Assembly (NCBI RefSeq): GCF_037023145.1
Contig: NZ_CP146092.1
Span: 1,116,001-1,180,000, forward strand
DNA length: 64,000 bases
Direction of reading: 5' to 3'
Source of the DNA: Ralstonia sp. RRA
GTDB lineage: Bacteria > Pseudomonadota > Gammaproteobacteria > Burkholderiales > Burkholderiaceae
The number at the start of each line of letters is the position of its first letter. Position 1 is the stretch's first letter. The notes beneath the pieces are model-generated. The model saw only the letters and a program-made list of their open reading frames with translations, was not told the DNA's origin and searched no databases. The translations under genes and the position numbers were made by a program. Positions 45,138 through 54,663 of this stretch are shown in pieces.

Positions 45138-47302
45138 CGCTCGACGTTATCCAATGGTATGCGGGCCATCTGATGGCCCAGTACTACCACGGGCTGGAGT
45201 TGCTGGCCATCGTGGTGGCGGTGCTCATCCTGATTTCGAGCCTCGACGATCTGTTCATCGACGTGTGGTACTGGGTGCGTGAGGTCTACCGCTTCTTCAC
45301 GGTCAAGCGCGTGTACACGCCGCTGACGGCCGAGCAGCTCAAGGCCCGCGCTGAGCAGCCGATCGCCATCATGGTGCCGGCATGGCTGGAGTACGACGTG
45401 ATCGCGGCCATGATCGAGAACATGGTCAGCGTGATGGACTACCGCAGCTACATGGTGTTCGTCGGCACGTACCAGAACGATGCGCAAACGATCAATGAAG
45501 TCGAGCGCATGCGCCGCCGCTACAAGCAGTTGCGCCGCGTGGAAGTGCCGCACGACGGCCCGACCTGCAAGGCGGACTGCCTGAACTGGGTCATCCAGGC
45601 GATCTTCAAGCACGAGCGCGATCACAACATCGAGTTTGCCGGCGTGGTGCTGCACGACAGCGAAGACGTGCTGCACCCGCTGGAGCTGCGTTTCTATAAC
45701 TACCTGCTGCCGCGCAAGGACATGATCCAGCTGCCGGTGGCCTCGCTCGAGCGCAACTGGTTCGAGCTGGTGGCCGGCACCTACATGGACGAGTTTGCCG
45801 AATGGCACGGCAAGGACCTTGTGGTGCGCGAGAGCCTGGCAGGCACCGTGCCGTCGGCCGGTGTCGGGACGTGCTTCTCGCGACGCGCGCTGCTGGCGCT
45901 TGCGGCCGAAACCGACAACCAGCCCTTCAACACCGAAAGCCTGACCGAGGACTACGACGTAGGCGCGCGGCTGGGCAAGATGGGCATGCAGTCCATCTTT
46001 GCGCGCTTTCCCGTGCAGTTCAGCATGCGGCGCAAATCGTGGTTCGGGCTCGGGCCGGAACGCGAATTCACGCTCACCATGCCGCTGTGCGTGCGCGAGT
46101 TCTTTCCGGATACCTTCCGCACGGCCTATCGGCAGCGGGCGCGCTGGGCGCTGGGCATCGGGCTGCAAGGTTGGAAGCAGACCGGCTGGACGGGCGGCCC
46201 CGCCAACCGTTACCTGCTCGCGCGTGACCGCAAGGGCATCGTCACCGCGTTCGTCGGCATTCTGGCGTATGTGCTCATCGTGCAGTTTCTGCTGTTTGCG
46301 CTGGTTGACCAGTTTGGATGGATGCCCGAGCTGATCGCCTCGCCGCTGTCGAAGTACGAATGGCTGGGCACGCTGCTGTGGTTCAACGCCATCGCGCTGA
46401 CGCTGCGCGTGGTGCAGCGGGTGTACTTCGTCACCCAGCTGTATGGGTGGGAACACGGGGTGCTGTCGGTGCCGCGCATGATCGTCGGCAACTTCATCAA
46501 CTTCATGGCGGTATCGCGGGCGTGGAAGATGTTCCTCACCCACCTGCTGACCGGCAAGCGGCTGGCATGGGACAAGACCATGCACGATTTCCCGTCGGAA
46601 GACGGCTTCACCGGCGAGCGCCCCCGGTTGGGCGAGCTGCTGGTGACGTGGCAGGCGATCGGGCAGGAGAACCTGGACCAGGCACTGCAAGACGCGCATG
46701 CCCGTCAGGCGCCCCTGGGCCGTGTGCTGATGGCCAAAGGCTGGCTGGATGACGAAACCTTGGCCGAGGCGATCGCATTCCAGGCGGATCTTGAGCGCGG
46801 TGCGCTCGACCTGGCCCAGCTGCGCGCGCATGCGGACCTGCTGCCGCTTGACACCGTGATCCGCCACCGCGTGCTGCCGCAAGGTGAAGACGCCGCGGGG
46901 CACGTGGTGCTGCTGGTTGCCAGCCCGCTGCCGGACGCGGAGCTTGCGCAGGTGGCCGCCGAACTGCAGCGCGATGTGGTGCAGCGGATTGTGCGTGAAG
47001 GCGAAATCGCCACGGGCCTGCGCCAGTTGCGCGGCATGAGCGCGGCTGACGCAGGTGCGCTTGCTGCGCACGTGGATGGCACCGCGACAACGCGCGGCGT
47101 GCCGTTGCTGGGCGATCTGCTGATCGAGCGCGGCCATGTTCTGCGCGAAATATTTGACGCCACGCTGCGCGATTACAGCCCCCACCGCGATGGCCGCATC
47201 GGCGATTACATGGTGAGCCGCGGTGTGATTTCGCACGATGCGCTGGACGACGTGATCAAGGAGCAGCACCGCCTGGGCGGCGTGCTGGCGGCAGCGGCAT
47301 GA
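45134..47302 (+). CDS. nfrB: NfrB-like processive glycosyltransferase with MshEN c-di-GMP domain
   Basis: The 722-residue inner-membrane protein has an N-terminal helix, a family 2 glycosyltransferase domain (PIAIMVPAWLEYDVIAAMIENM, VPHDGPTCKADCLNWVIQ, VVLHDSEDVLHP as the DxD-type site, ESLTEDYDVG and RQRARWALGIGLQGW), and several helices between about 365 and 475. The C-terminal 230 residues hold MshEN-type repeats (RLGELLVTWQAIGQENLDQAL, LGRVLMAKGWLDDETLAEAI, IGDYMVSRGVISHDALDDVI), a fold known to bind c-di-GMP. E. coli NfrB uses UDP-ManNAc to make the phage N4 receptor glycan. GTG 45134 overlaps the previous stop. Confidence 0.92.
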   Translation: MTLDVIQWYAGHLMAQYYHGLELLAIVVAVLILISSLDDLFIDVWYWVREVYRFFTVKRVYTPLTAEQLKARAEQPIAIMVPAWLEYDVIAAMIENMVSVMDYRSYMVFVGTYQNDAQTINEVERMRRRYKQLRRVEVPHDGPTCKADCLNWVIQAIFKHERDHNIEFAGVVLHDSEDVLHPLELRFYNYLLPRKDMIQLPVASLERNWFELVAGTYMDEFAEWHGKDLVVRESLAGTVPSAGVGTCFSRRALLALAAETDNQPFNTESLTEDYDVGARLGKMGMQSIFARFPVQFSMRRKSWFGLGPEREFTLTMPLCVREFFPDTFRTAYRQRARWALGIGLQGWKQTGWTGGPANRYLLARDRKGIVTAFVGILAYVLIVQFLLFALVDQFGWMPELIASPLSKYEWLGTLLWFNAIALTLRVVQRVYFVTQLYGWEHGVLSVPRMIVGNFINFMAVSRAWKMFLTHLLTGKRLAWDKTMHDFPSEDGFTGERPRLGELLVTWQAIGQENLDQALQDAHARQAPLGRVLMAKGWLDDETLAEAIAFQADLERGALDLAQLRAHADLLPLDTVIRHRVLPQGEDAAGHVVLLVASPLPDAELAQVAAELQRDVVQRIVREGEIATGLRQLRGMSAADAGALAAHVDGTATTRGVPLLGDLLIERGHVLREIFDATLRDYSPHRDGRIGDYMVSRGVISHDALDDVIKEQHRLGGVLAAAA

Positions 47303-49794
47303 GGCGACTGAACGTGATACCCGCGCGCTTGGCCACGGCTGCGTTGGCAAGCGCACTGTGCGCGCCAACGCTGCTGCATGCCCAAGCGCATGACACCAAG
47401 CCGTTGCCGTTGGCTGGTACTGCCTATCGCGTCGCGCAGCAGGCCTACGATGCCTGCAAGCGCCGCGCGTATAGCAGTTGCGTCGCACTGGCGCGCGAGG
47501 CGATTCGGCAGCGTCCTGATGTGATGTCGCTCCATCTGCTGCTGGCGGATGCGCTGGCGGCGCAACGGCAGTATGCGGAGGCCGGGCGCGTGCTCAACGG
47601 TGCCGCTGCACGTTTTGGCCCGGACCGGCAACTCGCTGAGCAGCGCAGGCGCGTTGCAGCCTTGCGGGCGCCTGCCAACGCGGCCGGGCATGTGCAGGCC
47701 AAGGACGAGGAGGGCGGCGCGCTCCTGACCGGCGCAGCACTGGAAACCGCCCAGAACGCCTACAAGGCGTACAACGCCAAGGATTTTGCCGGCGCCGCAC
47801 GTTACGCCAACGAGGTCATTGCGCTGCGCCCCGACCTGAAGCGCTTTCGCCTGTTGCTGATCGACGCCTCCAGTGCAGCCGGCGATGATGCTGCCGCGTG
47901 GGATGCCGACATCGCCGCCGTCCGACAATTTGGCGACAGCGAACCACTGCGCATCCGCCGCGAGTTCATTGGCGTCGGCCTGGGCATGAAGGTGGCGGAG
48001 GACGCGCTCAACGCACGTCAGTCGGGCGATACAACGCGCGCCATCGCGCTGGCACGCCAGGCGGTGGTCTATGCGCCGGCGCGTTTCGACTACCGCTTGC
48101 AAGTCATCGACGGGCTGCTCGCCACGGGCGATCTGCCGGGTGTAGAACGCGCCATGGACGATGCCATCACCTACGACGATACGGAAATCATGGCCTGGAC
48201 GTTGCGCGGCTACGCACGCGCGGCACAAGGCAAGTCGGAGGCGGCAAACGCTGATCTGGCGCAGGCACTCAAGCAGGCCGATGCCACGGCTGCGGTGCGG
48301 CGCTCGATGCAAACCATTGCTGCCGACATCTGGTTGGCACAGGGTGAGCCGCAGCGCGTGATCGACGTGCTTGGCGATCTCAAGCCGATCGATGACGACA
48401 CGGATTCGCTCACCACGATGCGGGTACACAGCGCGCGTAAGCAATTGGCAACTGCGCAGGCAGCAGCGGCCGCCCCGGCGCCGTCCGCCGAGGAGACCGC
48501 ACAACGCGTGGCCGTGGCGGCGCGTCCGGTGATCGACTGTGCCGCCAGCGAGTTCGGGTCGGACTGCGATCTGTATCCGGCAGACCCGGGCTTTGCGCCG
48601 GCACAGGCCTCCGCCCGGGCCGCCGAAGCGAAAGACACCAAGGCGGCGCTTGAATACGCCCGTCAGGCCGTGCAGGCGGCGCCGCAAGACGCACAGCACC
48701 GTGTTGATCTGGTCAATGCGCTCATCGATGCCAAGCAGGAACGGGCGGCGACCCGCGAGTCGAAGGCGATCGTCGACGACGGGCTGCTCGATGCTCTGCC
48801 GCCATTGTCAGCAGCCTACATCGCGCAGCGGGCAGGCGAAGACCAGACTGCTTCCGACCTGTTCGAGCGCGCCGACAAGATCACGCCGCTGTCCATTGAC
48901 GAGCGTACCGATGCCGCCTATTCGGCCATGGCGGCACGCCGCAACCCGCTTGCCATTGGGCATCTGGAGCGCGCCATCGACGAGGGTCTGGCACCGCCGG
49001 AGGGCGATGACCCGCCGCCCACGCCGCAGGCCATGCTCGACATGCGCGAAGCCCATGCCGAGGCCACGCGCAACTGGGGCTTTGACGCAACGCTCAGCTA
49101 CCGTGGCGGCGGCATGCCGTCAGGCCCGCTGCTGGCCACCACGCCCGGCGAGGCCAACGCCTGGCAGGCAGGGGTTGAAGCGTACTGGCGCCCGTTTGGT
49201 CCGCTGGGTGAACGGATGTTTGAAGTCTATGCACGCGCCTTCGAGAGCTTTGGTGTCAAGGGTGGTGAATCCAGCGGCGCCCAGACGCTGCAGGCTTCCG
49301 TGGGCGCGCGCGTCAAGCCGTTCACCGATCTGAACGTGATCTTCGCTCTTGAGCGCGTGATCCCGATCGGCTCTGCTGCCAACGGGGATTGGCTGGCGCG
49401 CACCGCCTATTCCGACGGCTTCGGCACCGAGCGCCGCATCGACGTCCCATCGTGGTGGACCGGCCGCGTTTACGCAGAGGCCGGGCGCTACCTGCAGGCC
49501 GGCACCAACTACGCCACCGCCAACGCAGAGTTCGGCCGCACCTACCGCATTGACAGCGTCAGCTCGCGCTGGACGGTGTTCCCGTACGTGGTCGTTGGCG
49601 CGGACTACGACAGCAACGTCAACAGCAGTGTGCCGATCGGCGCGGGGGTGGGGGTGTCCACACGCTATGTTTTCCGCGAGAACAAGTACGATGCACCGCG
49701 TTCGTACGTCGACGTGTCCTTGCAGTACCGCTTCAAGCTGGCCGGCGACGACCGTGCTCGCGGAGTGTTCTTCAACGCCATCTATTCCTATTGA
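47299..49794 (+). CDS. nfrA: NfrA-like outer-membrane TPR/beta-barrel exporter
   Basis: The 831-residue protein has a signal peptide (LATAALASALCAPTLLHAQA), many tetratricopeptide-like helical repeats between about 40 and 570 (AYDACKRRAYSSCVALAREAIRQRPDVMSLHLLLADALA), and a C-terminal barrel-like part ending VDVSLQYRFKLAGDDRARGVFFNAIYSY, with the terminal aromatic expected for outer-membrane insertion. The tail WTVFPYVVVGADYDSNVNSSVPIGAG matches the N4 adsorption protein A C-terminal domain. It would conduct the polymer out of the cell. The ATG overlaps the nfrB stop (ATGA). Confidence 0.9.
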   Translation: MRRLNVIPARLATAALASALCAPTLLHAQAHDTKPLPLAGTAYRVAQQAYDACKRRAYSSCVALAREAIRQRPDVMSLHLLLADALAAQRQYAEAGRVLNGAAARFGPDRQLAEQRRRVAALRAPANAAGHVQAKDEEGGALLTGAALETAQNAYKAYNAKDFAGAARYANEVIALRPDLKRFRLLLIDASSAAGDDAAAWDADIAAVRQFGDSEPLRIRREFIGVGLGMKVAEDALNARQSGDTTRAIALARQAVVYAPARFDYRLQVIDGLLATGDLPGVERAMDDAITYDDTEIMAWTLRGYARAAQGKSEAANADLAQALKQADATAAVRRSMQTIAADIWLAQGEPQRVIDVLGDLKPIDDDTDSLTTMRVHSARKQLATAQAAAAAPAPSAEETAQRVAVAARPVIDCAASEFGSDCDLYPADPGFAPAQASARAAEAKDTKAALEYARQAVQAAPQDAQHRVDLVNALIDAKQERAATRESKAIVDDGLLDALPPLSAAYIAQRAGEDQTASDLFERADKITPLSIDERTDAAYSAMAARRNPLAIGHLERAIDEGLAPPEGDDPPPTPQAMLDMREAHAEATRNWGFDATLSYRGGGMPSGPLLATTPGEANAWQAGVEAYWRPFGPLGERMFEVYARAFESFGVKGGESSGAQTLQASVGARVKPFTDLNVIFALERVIPIGSAANGDWLARTAYSDGFGTERRIDVPSWWTGRVYAEAGRYLQAGTNYATANAEFGRTYRIDSVSSRWTVFPYVVVGADYDSNVNSSVPIGAGVGVSTRYVFRENKYDAPRSYVDVSLQYRFKLAGDDRARGVFFNAIYSY

Positions 49795-49798
49795 TCCT

Positions 49799-50530
49799 AT
49801 GCAACGTCGCATGACATTGACCGATTTGATGCGCGCGCTGGGCGCGGTGCTCGTGCTGGGTGCGCCCGCTGCCGCGCATGCCGCCGCGCAGGATGTTGCC
49901 AGCCTGTATGGCCCGCAGCCTCCCGCCAACGCCACGTATGTGCGCGTGGTCAATCTTGGCGCCCAGCCGGCCCGCGTGACGTTGCCGGGCAGCGAAGCCG
50001 CGCAAACACTGGCAGCCGGTGCGTCGACGCGCCTGAGCGTCGTGACCCCAGGTACGCCGCTGCGCGTGACGGTCGATGGGCGCGAGCCTGTGCAGGCAAC
50101 TGCCACGGATACAGCAGGCGCGGCGTCGGCCAGTGATGCCACGGCCGGCCAGGCCATCACCGTGATGCTCACGCGTGAGTCGCAAGGCTGGCGCGCCACA
50201 CGTGTGGCCAACCCGCAGGAGCGTCTGGATGCGATGCGCGCCACGCTGCGCGTCTACAACGTTGCGGGCGCCTGCACGGGGAAGATCGCCGTGGCCGACA
50301 ACGGCCCGACCGTGTTTGCGCAGGTGCCCGCTGGCACGCAGCAGGCCCGCGCCATCAACCCGATTGCCGCTCGCCTGACGGGCAGCTGTGGCAATGCCAC
50401 GACCGCGCCGCTGCAACTGCCCACGCTGGCTGCGGGTGACAGCTACAGCCTGTTCCTGACCGGCGACGCTGCCAAGCCTGTACTCACCGGCGTGCGCGAT
50501 GACATCGCCTGGCCGCCTGCCAAGAAGTGA
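49799..50530 (+). CDS. AlgF-like periplasmic O-acylation protein
   Basis: The 243-residue exported protein has a signal peptide (LMRALGAVLVLGAPAAAHA) and two AlgF-like beta domains (YVRVVNLGAQPARVTLPG and LRVYNVAGACTGKIAVADNGPTVFAQVPAG, ending AGDSYSLFLTGD). AlgF relays acyl groups or bridges AlgI and the SGNH transferases during alginate O-acetylation. It begins four bases after nfrA ends. Its presence shows that the polymer made by NfrB is probably acylated in the periplasm. Confidence 0.82.
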   Translation: MQRRMTLTDLMRALGAVLVLGAPAAAHAAAQDVASLYGPQPPANATYVRVVNLGAQPARVTLPGSEAAQTLAAGASTRLSVVTPGTPLRVTVDGREPVQATATDTAGAASASDATAGQAITVMLTRESQGWRATRVANPQERLDAMRATLRVYNVAGACTGKIAVADNGPTVFAQVPAGTQQARAINPIAARLTGSCGNATTAPLQLPTLAAGDSYSLFLTGDAAKPVLTGVRDDIAWPPAKK

Positions 50531-50559
50531 ACCTCACCACCGAATTTGAAGGCCACACC

Positions 50560-51612
50560 ATGACCGTATCGCTTCGTTCGTCGCTCGGCTCCGACAGCCC
50601 GACCATCGATGCCCGCCGCCGCCGCGTGCTGCTCTCGCTGGGCGCGGCACCGTTGGCCGGTGCGCTGTCCGCGTTGCCGAGCCTTGCACTTGCCGTGCAG
50701 GGCGCACAAGCACCTGCCACCAAGGCCCAGACCATCATCGAAGGGCGCGACCGCTGGCTGTTCCCCGGTTGGGAGAGTCTGACCGAAGACGATACCGGCG
50801 GCTGCCTGCAAGCGCTCGATCTCGTCCGCAAGGCGGCCGACAAGCTCAGCGCCGCGGATATCCGCACGGTGATCGTCATCGCGCCGCTCAAGGCCCGTGC
50901 GTACGCCGACAAGCTGCCTGATGGCATGACGCTGTCACCGGCGGTGAAGGGCCGCTACGCCGCACTGGCGGCCCATGCCGGCAAGATCGGGCTCGACATG
51001 GTTGACGCAGAGGCGGCCATTGCCACCGTCAACCCGACCGACGACACCACGTTCATCCGCGCCGACTATCACTGGTCCGGACGTGCCGCCGAGGCCAACG
51101 CCGCCGCAACGGCCAAGCTGCTGCAAGCGCGCGGCTTGTTTACTGAGCGTACCGGTGGCGGCACGCGGCTTGGCAAATGGACGGAAGAGATCAGCTACGG
51201 CGATCTGGCCGACCTGCTGCCGCCGGAAAAAAAGAAGGCGGTCGGCAAGGACCACTTCTTCGTTCGCCAGGCCGGCAACAACAAGGACTTGCTCGATAGC
51301 GCACCCTCCCTGGTGCAGGTGGTCGGCAACAGCATGGTGCAGCCGTACCTTGGTTTTCCGCAGAAGCTTTCGAACGCCATCGACAACCCCGTCGGCCTGA
51401 CCTGGACGTTCGGCAACGTTGGCCCGTGGAAGACGCTGCTGAACTATCTGGAGTCGCCCGCGTTCAAGTCCGCCAAGATCAAGGCGCTGGTCTGGCAGTT
51501 CAATGAAGGCCAGATGATGAACGGCCCGAATGCGGCAACGCAGTGGGATGCCGCTTCGATCATGGCGGAAGACGCGTGGCTCGCCCGCTTGGACAAGGCG
51601 CTCGCGCGATGA
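50560..51612 (+). CDS. AlgJ/AlgX-like SGNH acyltransferase 1
   Basis: The 350-residue protein has a Tat-like or membrane-anchored N-terminus (DARRRRVLLSLGAAPLAGALSALPSLALA) and an SGNH-type domain with the Asp169-x-His171 pair in ADYHWSG. The nucleophile is less certain; the Ser in VVGNSMVQPY is the best candidate, replacing the canonical GDSxS or GTSxS. It would transfer acyl groups to the polysaccharide. ATG 50560 follows GAAGG; a GTG at 50527 overlapping the previous stop would add 11 residues. It overlaps the next gene by four bases. Confidence 0.83.
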   Translation: MTVSLRSSLGSDSPTIDARRRRVLLSLGAAPLAGALSALPSLALAVQGAQAPATKAQTIIEGRDRWLFPGWESLTEDDTGGCLQALDLVRKAADKLSAADIRTVIVIAPLKARAYADKLPDGMTLSPAVKGRYAALAAHAGKIGLDMVDAEAAIATVNPTDDTTFIRADYHWSGRAAEANAAATAKLLQARGLFTERTGGGTRLGKWTEEISYGDLADLLPPEKKKAVGKDHFFVRQAGNNKDLLDSAPSLVQVVGNSMVQPYLGFPQKLSNAIDNPVGLTWTFGNVGPWKTLLNYLESPAFKSAKIKALVWQFNEGQMMNGPNAATQWDAASIMAEDAWLARLDKALAR

Positions 51613-52784
51613 GCGACGGGCTCGCACGTTCGCCTGCCACCGCGCTGCCCGGGCAGGAGCCGGCAGAGGCGGCGCCGCCGGATCGGTCCGCGTTCTGGCA
51701 CCGGGCTTTGGCTTGGGCCGTGGCGGCGCTTCTGGTCGTCGGCCTTGGCATAGCGGCGGTTGCGCTGGGCCGGCAGGCTGACAACGGTGAGCCATTCAAT
51801 TGGGCCGGATGGCGCGACGGCACCCTCGGTCATCAGATTGAAGGTGCCATCGACGTGCCGTACGCACGTACGCTGCACCGCTGGCAGGCTGCACTGCGTT
51901 ATCGCGTGCAGGGCGATCTCGGCCAGCAGGTGCGCGAGGGCTGCCCGGGCTGGCTCTTCTACGCCGATGGATTGCGCCCGCCCCCCGCTGCGGCCGGGCA
52001 GGTGCGGCAAGTGGGCGTGCCGGGTGCCGATGCATTGCTCGATGCGCGCATCGCGACGCTGCACCGCTATGCCGATGCCCTGCGCAAGGACGGCATCCGT
52101 CTGGTGGTTGTGACGGTGCCTGACAAGGCGCGCGTTGAAGCGCAGGCCCTCTGCGGCCTGCATCAGGACGCCCGCATGACACAGCGCCTGGCCGGATGGC
52201 AGCAGGCGCTGGACGCTGCCGGTGTCGCGCGTGTGGAACTGCTGCCCGCATTGCAGCAGGCAAGCCCCGCGTACTTCCGCACCGATGTGCACTGGAACGC
52301 GAGCGGCGCGCAGGCCGCCGCCAATGTGATTGGCGCCGCTGTGCTGCCGTTGCTCGGCGGGCGGGGCGATGCACGCTTCGAACATCAGCAGGCTGCGGTG
52401 GAGCCGCGCGTGGGCGATCTGCTCACGCTCAGTGGTCTGGGCGATGTGCCCGACGCATGGCGCCCGGCGCCCGATCAGGTGGCGCCGCAAACCATCAGCG
52501 CGGTGCATTCGGGCGGCCTGCTCGACGACGCGCCGCCGGTGGAAGTCATGCTGGCGGGCAGTTCGTTCTCACGGCGCAGCGAGTTTGCAGGGCGCCTGGG
52601 CGAACAGCTTGGCCGCGAGGTCTGGAACGTGAGCCTGGACGACGGCCAGTTCGACCGTGCCATGCAAGCCATGTGGGACAAGCGCGCAACGTGGCCCAAG
52701 AGTGTGCGCGTGCTGGTGTGGGAGATGTCGGAAGACGCGCTGCACCTGCCGGTCAAGACCCTCCCCAACGGCGCCAGCCATTGA
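51609..52784 (+). CDS. AlgJ/AlgX/DltD-like SGNH acyltransferase 2
   Basis: The 391-residue protein has a cytosolic tail, one membrane anchor (ALAWAVAALLVVGLGIAAVAL) and a periplasmic SGNH domain. The opening CPGWLFYADGL is typical of AlgJ/AlgX. Asp226 and His228 in RTDVHWNASG form the catalytic pair and Ser319 in AGSSFSRR is the nucleophile. This copy has all catalytic residues in canonical form, unlike its upstream neighbour. The final step of acyl transfer to the polymer is the likely role. It starts on the ATGA overlap with the previous gene. Confidence 0.86.
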   Translation: MSDGLARSPATALPGQEPAEAAPPDRSAFWHRALAWAVAALLVVGLGIAAVALGRQADNGEPFNWAGWRDGTLGHQIEGAIDVPYARTLHRWQAALRYRVQGDLGQQVREGCPGWLFYADGLRPPPAAAGQVRQVGVPGADALLDARIATLHRYADALRKDGIRLVVVTVPDKARVEAQALCGLHQDARMTQRLAGWQQALDAAGVARVELLPALQQASPAYFRTDVHWNASGAQAAANVIGAAVLPLLGGRGDARFEHQQAAVEPRVGDLLTLSGLGDVPDAWRPAPDQVAPQTISAVHSGGLLDDAPPVEVMLAGSSFSRRSEFAGRLGEQLGREVWNVSLDDGQFDRAMQAMWDKRATWPKSVRVLVWEMSEDALHLPVKTLPNGASH

Positions 52785-52791
52785 GGCCGAG

Positions 52792-54405
52792 ATGCTATTC
52801 AACTCGTTCATTTTCCTGACGCTGTTCCTGCCGGTTTCGATTGCCGGCTACTACCTGCTGGGTGCACGCTCGCCGCGTGCGGCATCGGTCTGGCTGTGCT
52901 TGGCGTCGTTCCTGTTCTACGGGTGGTGGAACCCGTCGTTCGTGCTGCTGCTCACGTTGTCGATCGCGTTCAACTTTGCGATGAGCTGGCTGATCCTGAG
53001 CAACCCGACGGGATCGCGTGCGCGCCGCGCTTGGCTGGCCTTCGCCATCGTGGTCGATCTGGCGGTGCTGGTGCGCTACAAGTACCTGGCGGCGTTGATT
53101 GGAGTCGTGGTGAACGCGGCCGACATCATGCCGGCCGGCTGGGTTGCCGTGGCGATGGAAGACGTGGCGTTGCCGCTGGGCGTGTCGTTCTTCACCTTCA
53201 CGCAGATCGGCTATCTGCTCGACTGCAATGCCGGCATCGTCAAGGAGCGCGATCCGCTGGGCTTCATCCAGTTCGTCACGTTCTTCCCGCACCTGATTGC
53301 CGGGCCGATCCTGCACCACAAGGAAATGATGACGCAGTTCGCGCGCCCCGAGACGTATCGGCTGCGTGCGGAGAACCTGTCCATCGGGCTGACCATGTTC
53401 ACCTGCGGGCTGGCCAAGAAGCTGCTGCTGGCCGACACGATTGCGCCGTACGCCGACCACGGCTTTGCCGCGCCCCACGAGCTGCAGATGCTGGCCGCCT
53501 GGGGCGCCTGTCTGGCCTATGCGATGCAGCTGTACTTCGACTTCTCGGGCTACTCCGACATGGCGATGGGGCTGGCGAAGATGTTCGGGGTGCGCTTCCC
53601 GCTCAACTTCAATTCGCCGTTCAAGGCCGGCAGCATCATCGAGTTCTGGCAGCGCTGGCACATGACGCTCACGCGCTACCTGACCAGCTACCTCTACTAC
53701 CCGCTGGCGATGCGCATCAACCGTGCGCGCATGACCAGCGGCAAGTCGACCGGGCGCTTGGCGCAGCGCTCGGCAGGCGGCTTTGCGGCCACCGTGGCGG
53801 TGCCGACCTTCTACACCATGGGGCTGGCAGGCGTGTGGCATGGGGCAGGGCTGCAGTACCTCATCTACGGCCTGCTGCACGCGGCCTTTCTGAGCGTCAA
53901 CCATGGCTGGCGGGCGTGGCAGGCTGCGCGTGCGCCGGCCGGTGCACCGGCGCAGCCAGCACTGCCCACGCCGCTGCGGCATGCAGGCAATGTGCTGCTG
54001 ACTTTCTTTGCGGCGCTCGTGGCGTTCATCTTCTTCCGTGCCCACGGCGTGCATGATGCGCTGCAGATGCTGGGCGGCATGGTTGGTCTGCGCGGCATCG
54101 AACCGCTGGGCTGGCCCGCCTGGGGCGAGGCCGGCATGAGCGGCCTGGAGTGGCTGCGCATCGTGCTGGGCCGCTCGATGCTGGCACTGCAGATCGTGGC
54201 GATGCTGGCCATCGTCTGGTGCCTGCCCAACGTGCATCAATGGATGGGCCAATTCTCACCGGCGCTGGAGCGTCCTGCCAATACAGCGGCTGCGCGTTTT
54301 GGCTGGCAGCCCTCGCTGCGCTGGGGCGTGGTCATCGTCGTTCTGCTGCTGTTCTGCATGGCGCAGTTGCACGGTGAAGTGCGCTTTCTCTATTTCCAAT
54401 TCTGA
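52792..54405 (+). CDS. AlgI/DltB-family MBOAT acyltransferase
   Basis: The 537-residue polytopic protein belongs to the membrane-bound O-acyltransferases. It shows LFNSFIFLTLFLPVSIAGYYLL and LASFLFYGWWNPSFVLLL at the start, PLGVSFFTFTQIGYLLDC, FPHLIAGPILHHKEMM, YFDFSGYSDMAMGLAKMFGVRFPLNFNSPF, SIIEFWQRWHMTLTRYLTSYLYYPL, and the invariant catalytic His350 in GVWHGAG. It moves an acyl group from a cytosolic donor across the membrane to the SGNH proteins. With a DltC-like carrier next door the donor may be a carrier-bound aminoacyl group rather than acetyl-CoA. Confidence 0.92.
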   Translation: MLFNSFIFLTLFLPVSIAGYYLLGARSPRAASVWLCLASFLFYGWWNPSFVLLLTLSIAFNFAMSWLILSNPTGSRARRAWLAFAIVVDLAVLVRYKYLAALIGVVVNAADIMPAGWVAVAMEDVALPLGVSFFTFTQIGYLLDCNAGIVKERDPLGFIQFVTFFPHLIAGPILHHKEMMTQFARPETYRLRAENLSIGLTMFTCGLAKKLLLADTIAPYADHGFAAPHELQMLAAWGACLAYAMQLYFDFSGYSDMAMGLAKMFGVRFPLNFNSPFKAGSIIEFWQRWHMTLTRYLTSYLYYPLAMRINRARMTSGKSTGRLAQRSAGGFAATVAVPTFYTMGLAGVWHGAGLQYLIYGLLHAAFLSVNHGWRAWQAARAPAGAPAQPALPTPLRHAGNVLLTFFAALVAFIFFRAHGVHDALQMLGGMVGLRGIEPLGWPAWGEAGMSGLEWLRIVLGRSMLALQIVAMLAIVWCLPNVHQWMGQFSPALERPANTAAARFGWQPSLRWGVVIVVLLLFCMAQLHGEVRFLYFQF

Positions 54406-54416
54406 CCGACCCGATC

Positions 54417-54653
54417 ATGACTCAAACCGAAACCCTGCTGGCCGATGTAAAGGCGCTTGTCGAGAACATCGTACTGCGCACGGTCGAACCCGACACGCCG
54501 CTGATCGAAATGGGGCTGGTCGATTCCGTACTGGCAGTCGAAATCGTGATGGCTGTTGAAATGCAGTTTGGTGTGCGTGTGCCGCCCACGGAAATTGCCG
54601 AGCATCTGGCCTCGGTCGACGCGTTGGCGGCGTATATCCAATCCACCAGATAG
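54417..54653 (+). CDS. DltC-like acyl/D-alanyl carrier protein
   Basis: The 78-residue carrier protein has the phosphopantetheine attachment Ser37 in EMGLVDSVLAVEIVMAVEMQ. The sequence after it (FGVRVPPTEIAEHLASVDALAAYI) and the short acidic helices resemble DltC more than fatty-acid ACP, whose motif is DSL. It would carry an adenylate-activated amino or other acid for the MBOAT. It lies 11 bases after the MBOAT gene and 10 before the ligase. Confidence 0.88.
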   Translation: MTQTETLLADVKALVENIVLRTVEPDTPLIEMGLVDSVLAVEIVMAVEMQFGVRVPPTEIAEHLASVDALAAYIQSTR

Positions 54654-54663
54654 GAGAAGGGCG

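Noticed and set aside
45134..47302. Cellulose synthase BcsA
   Set aside because: There is no PilZ domain or QxxRW-type cellulose synthase core; the C-terminal MshEN repeats and the NfrA partner fit NfrB instead.
45122..47488. A 788-codon open frame on the minus strand opposite nfrB and nfrA
   Set aside because: It is a shadow of high-GC coding sequence: rich in His, Arg and Gln, with no family motif or ribosome site, while the plus strand carries clear glycosyltransferase motifs.
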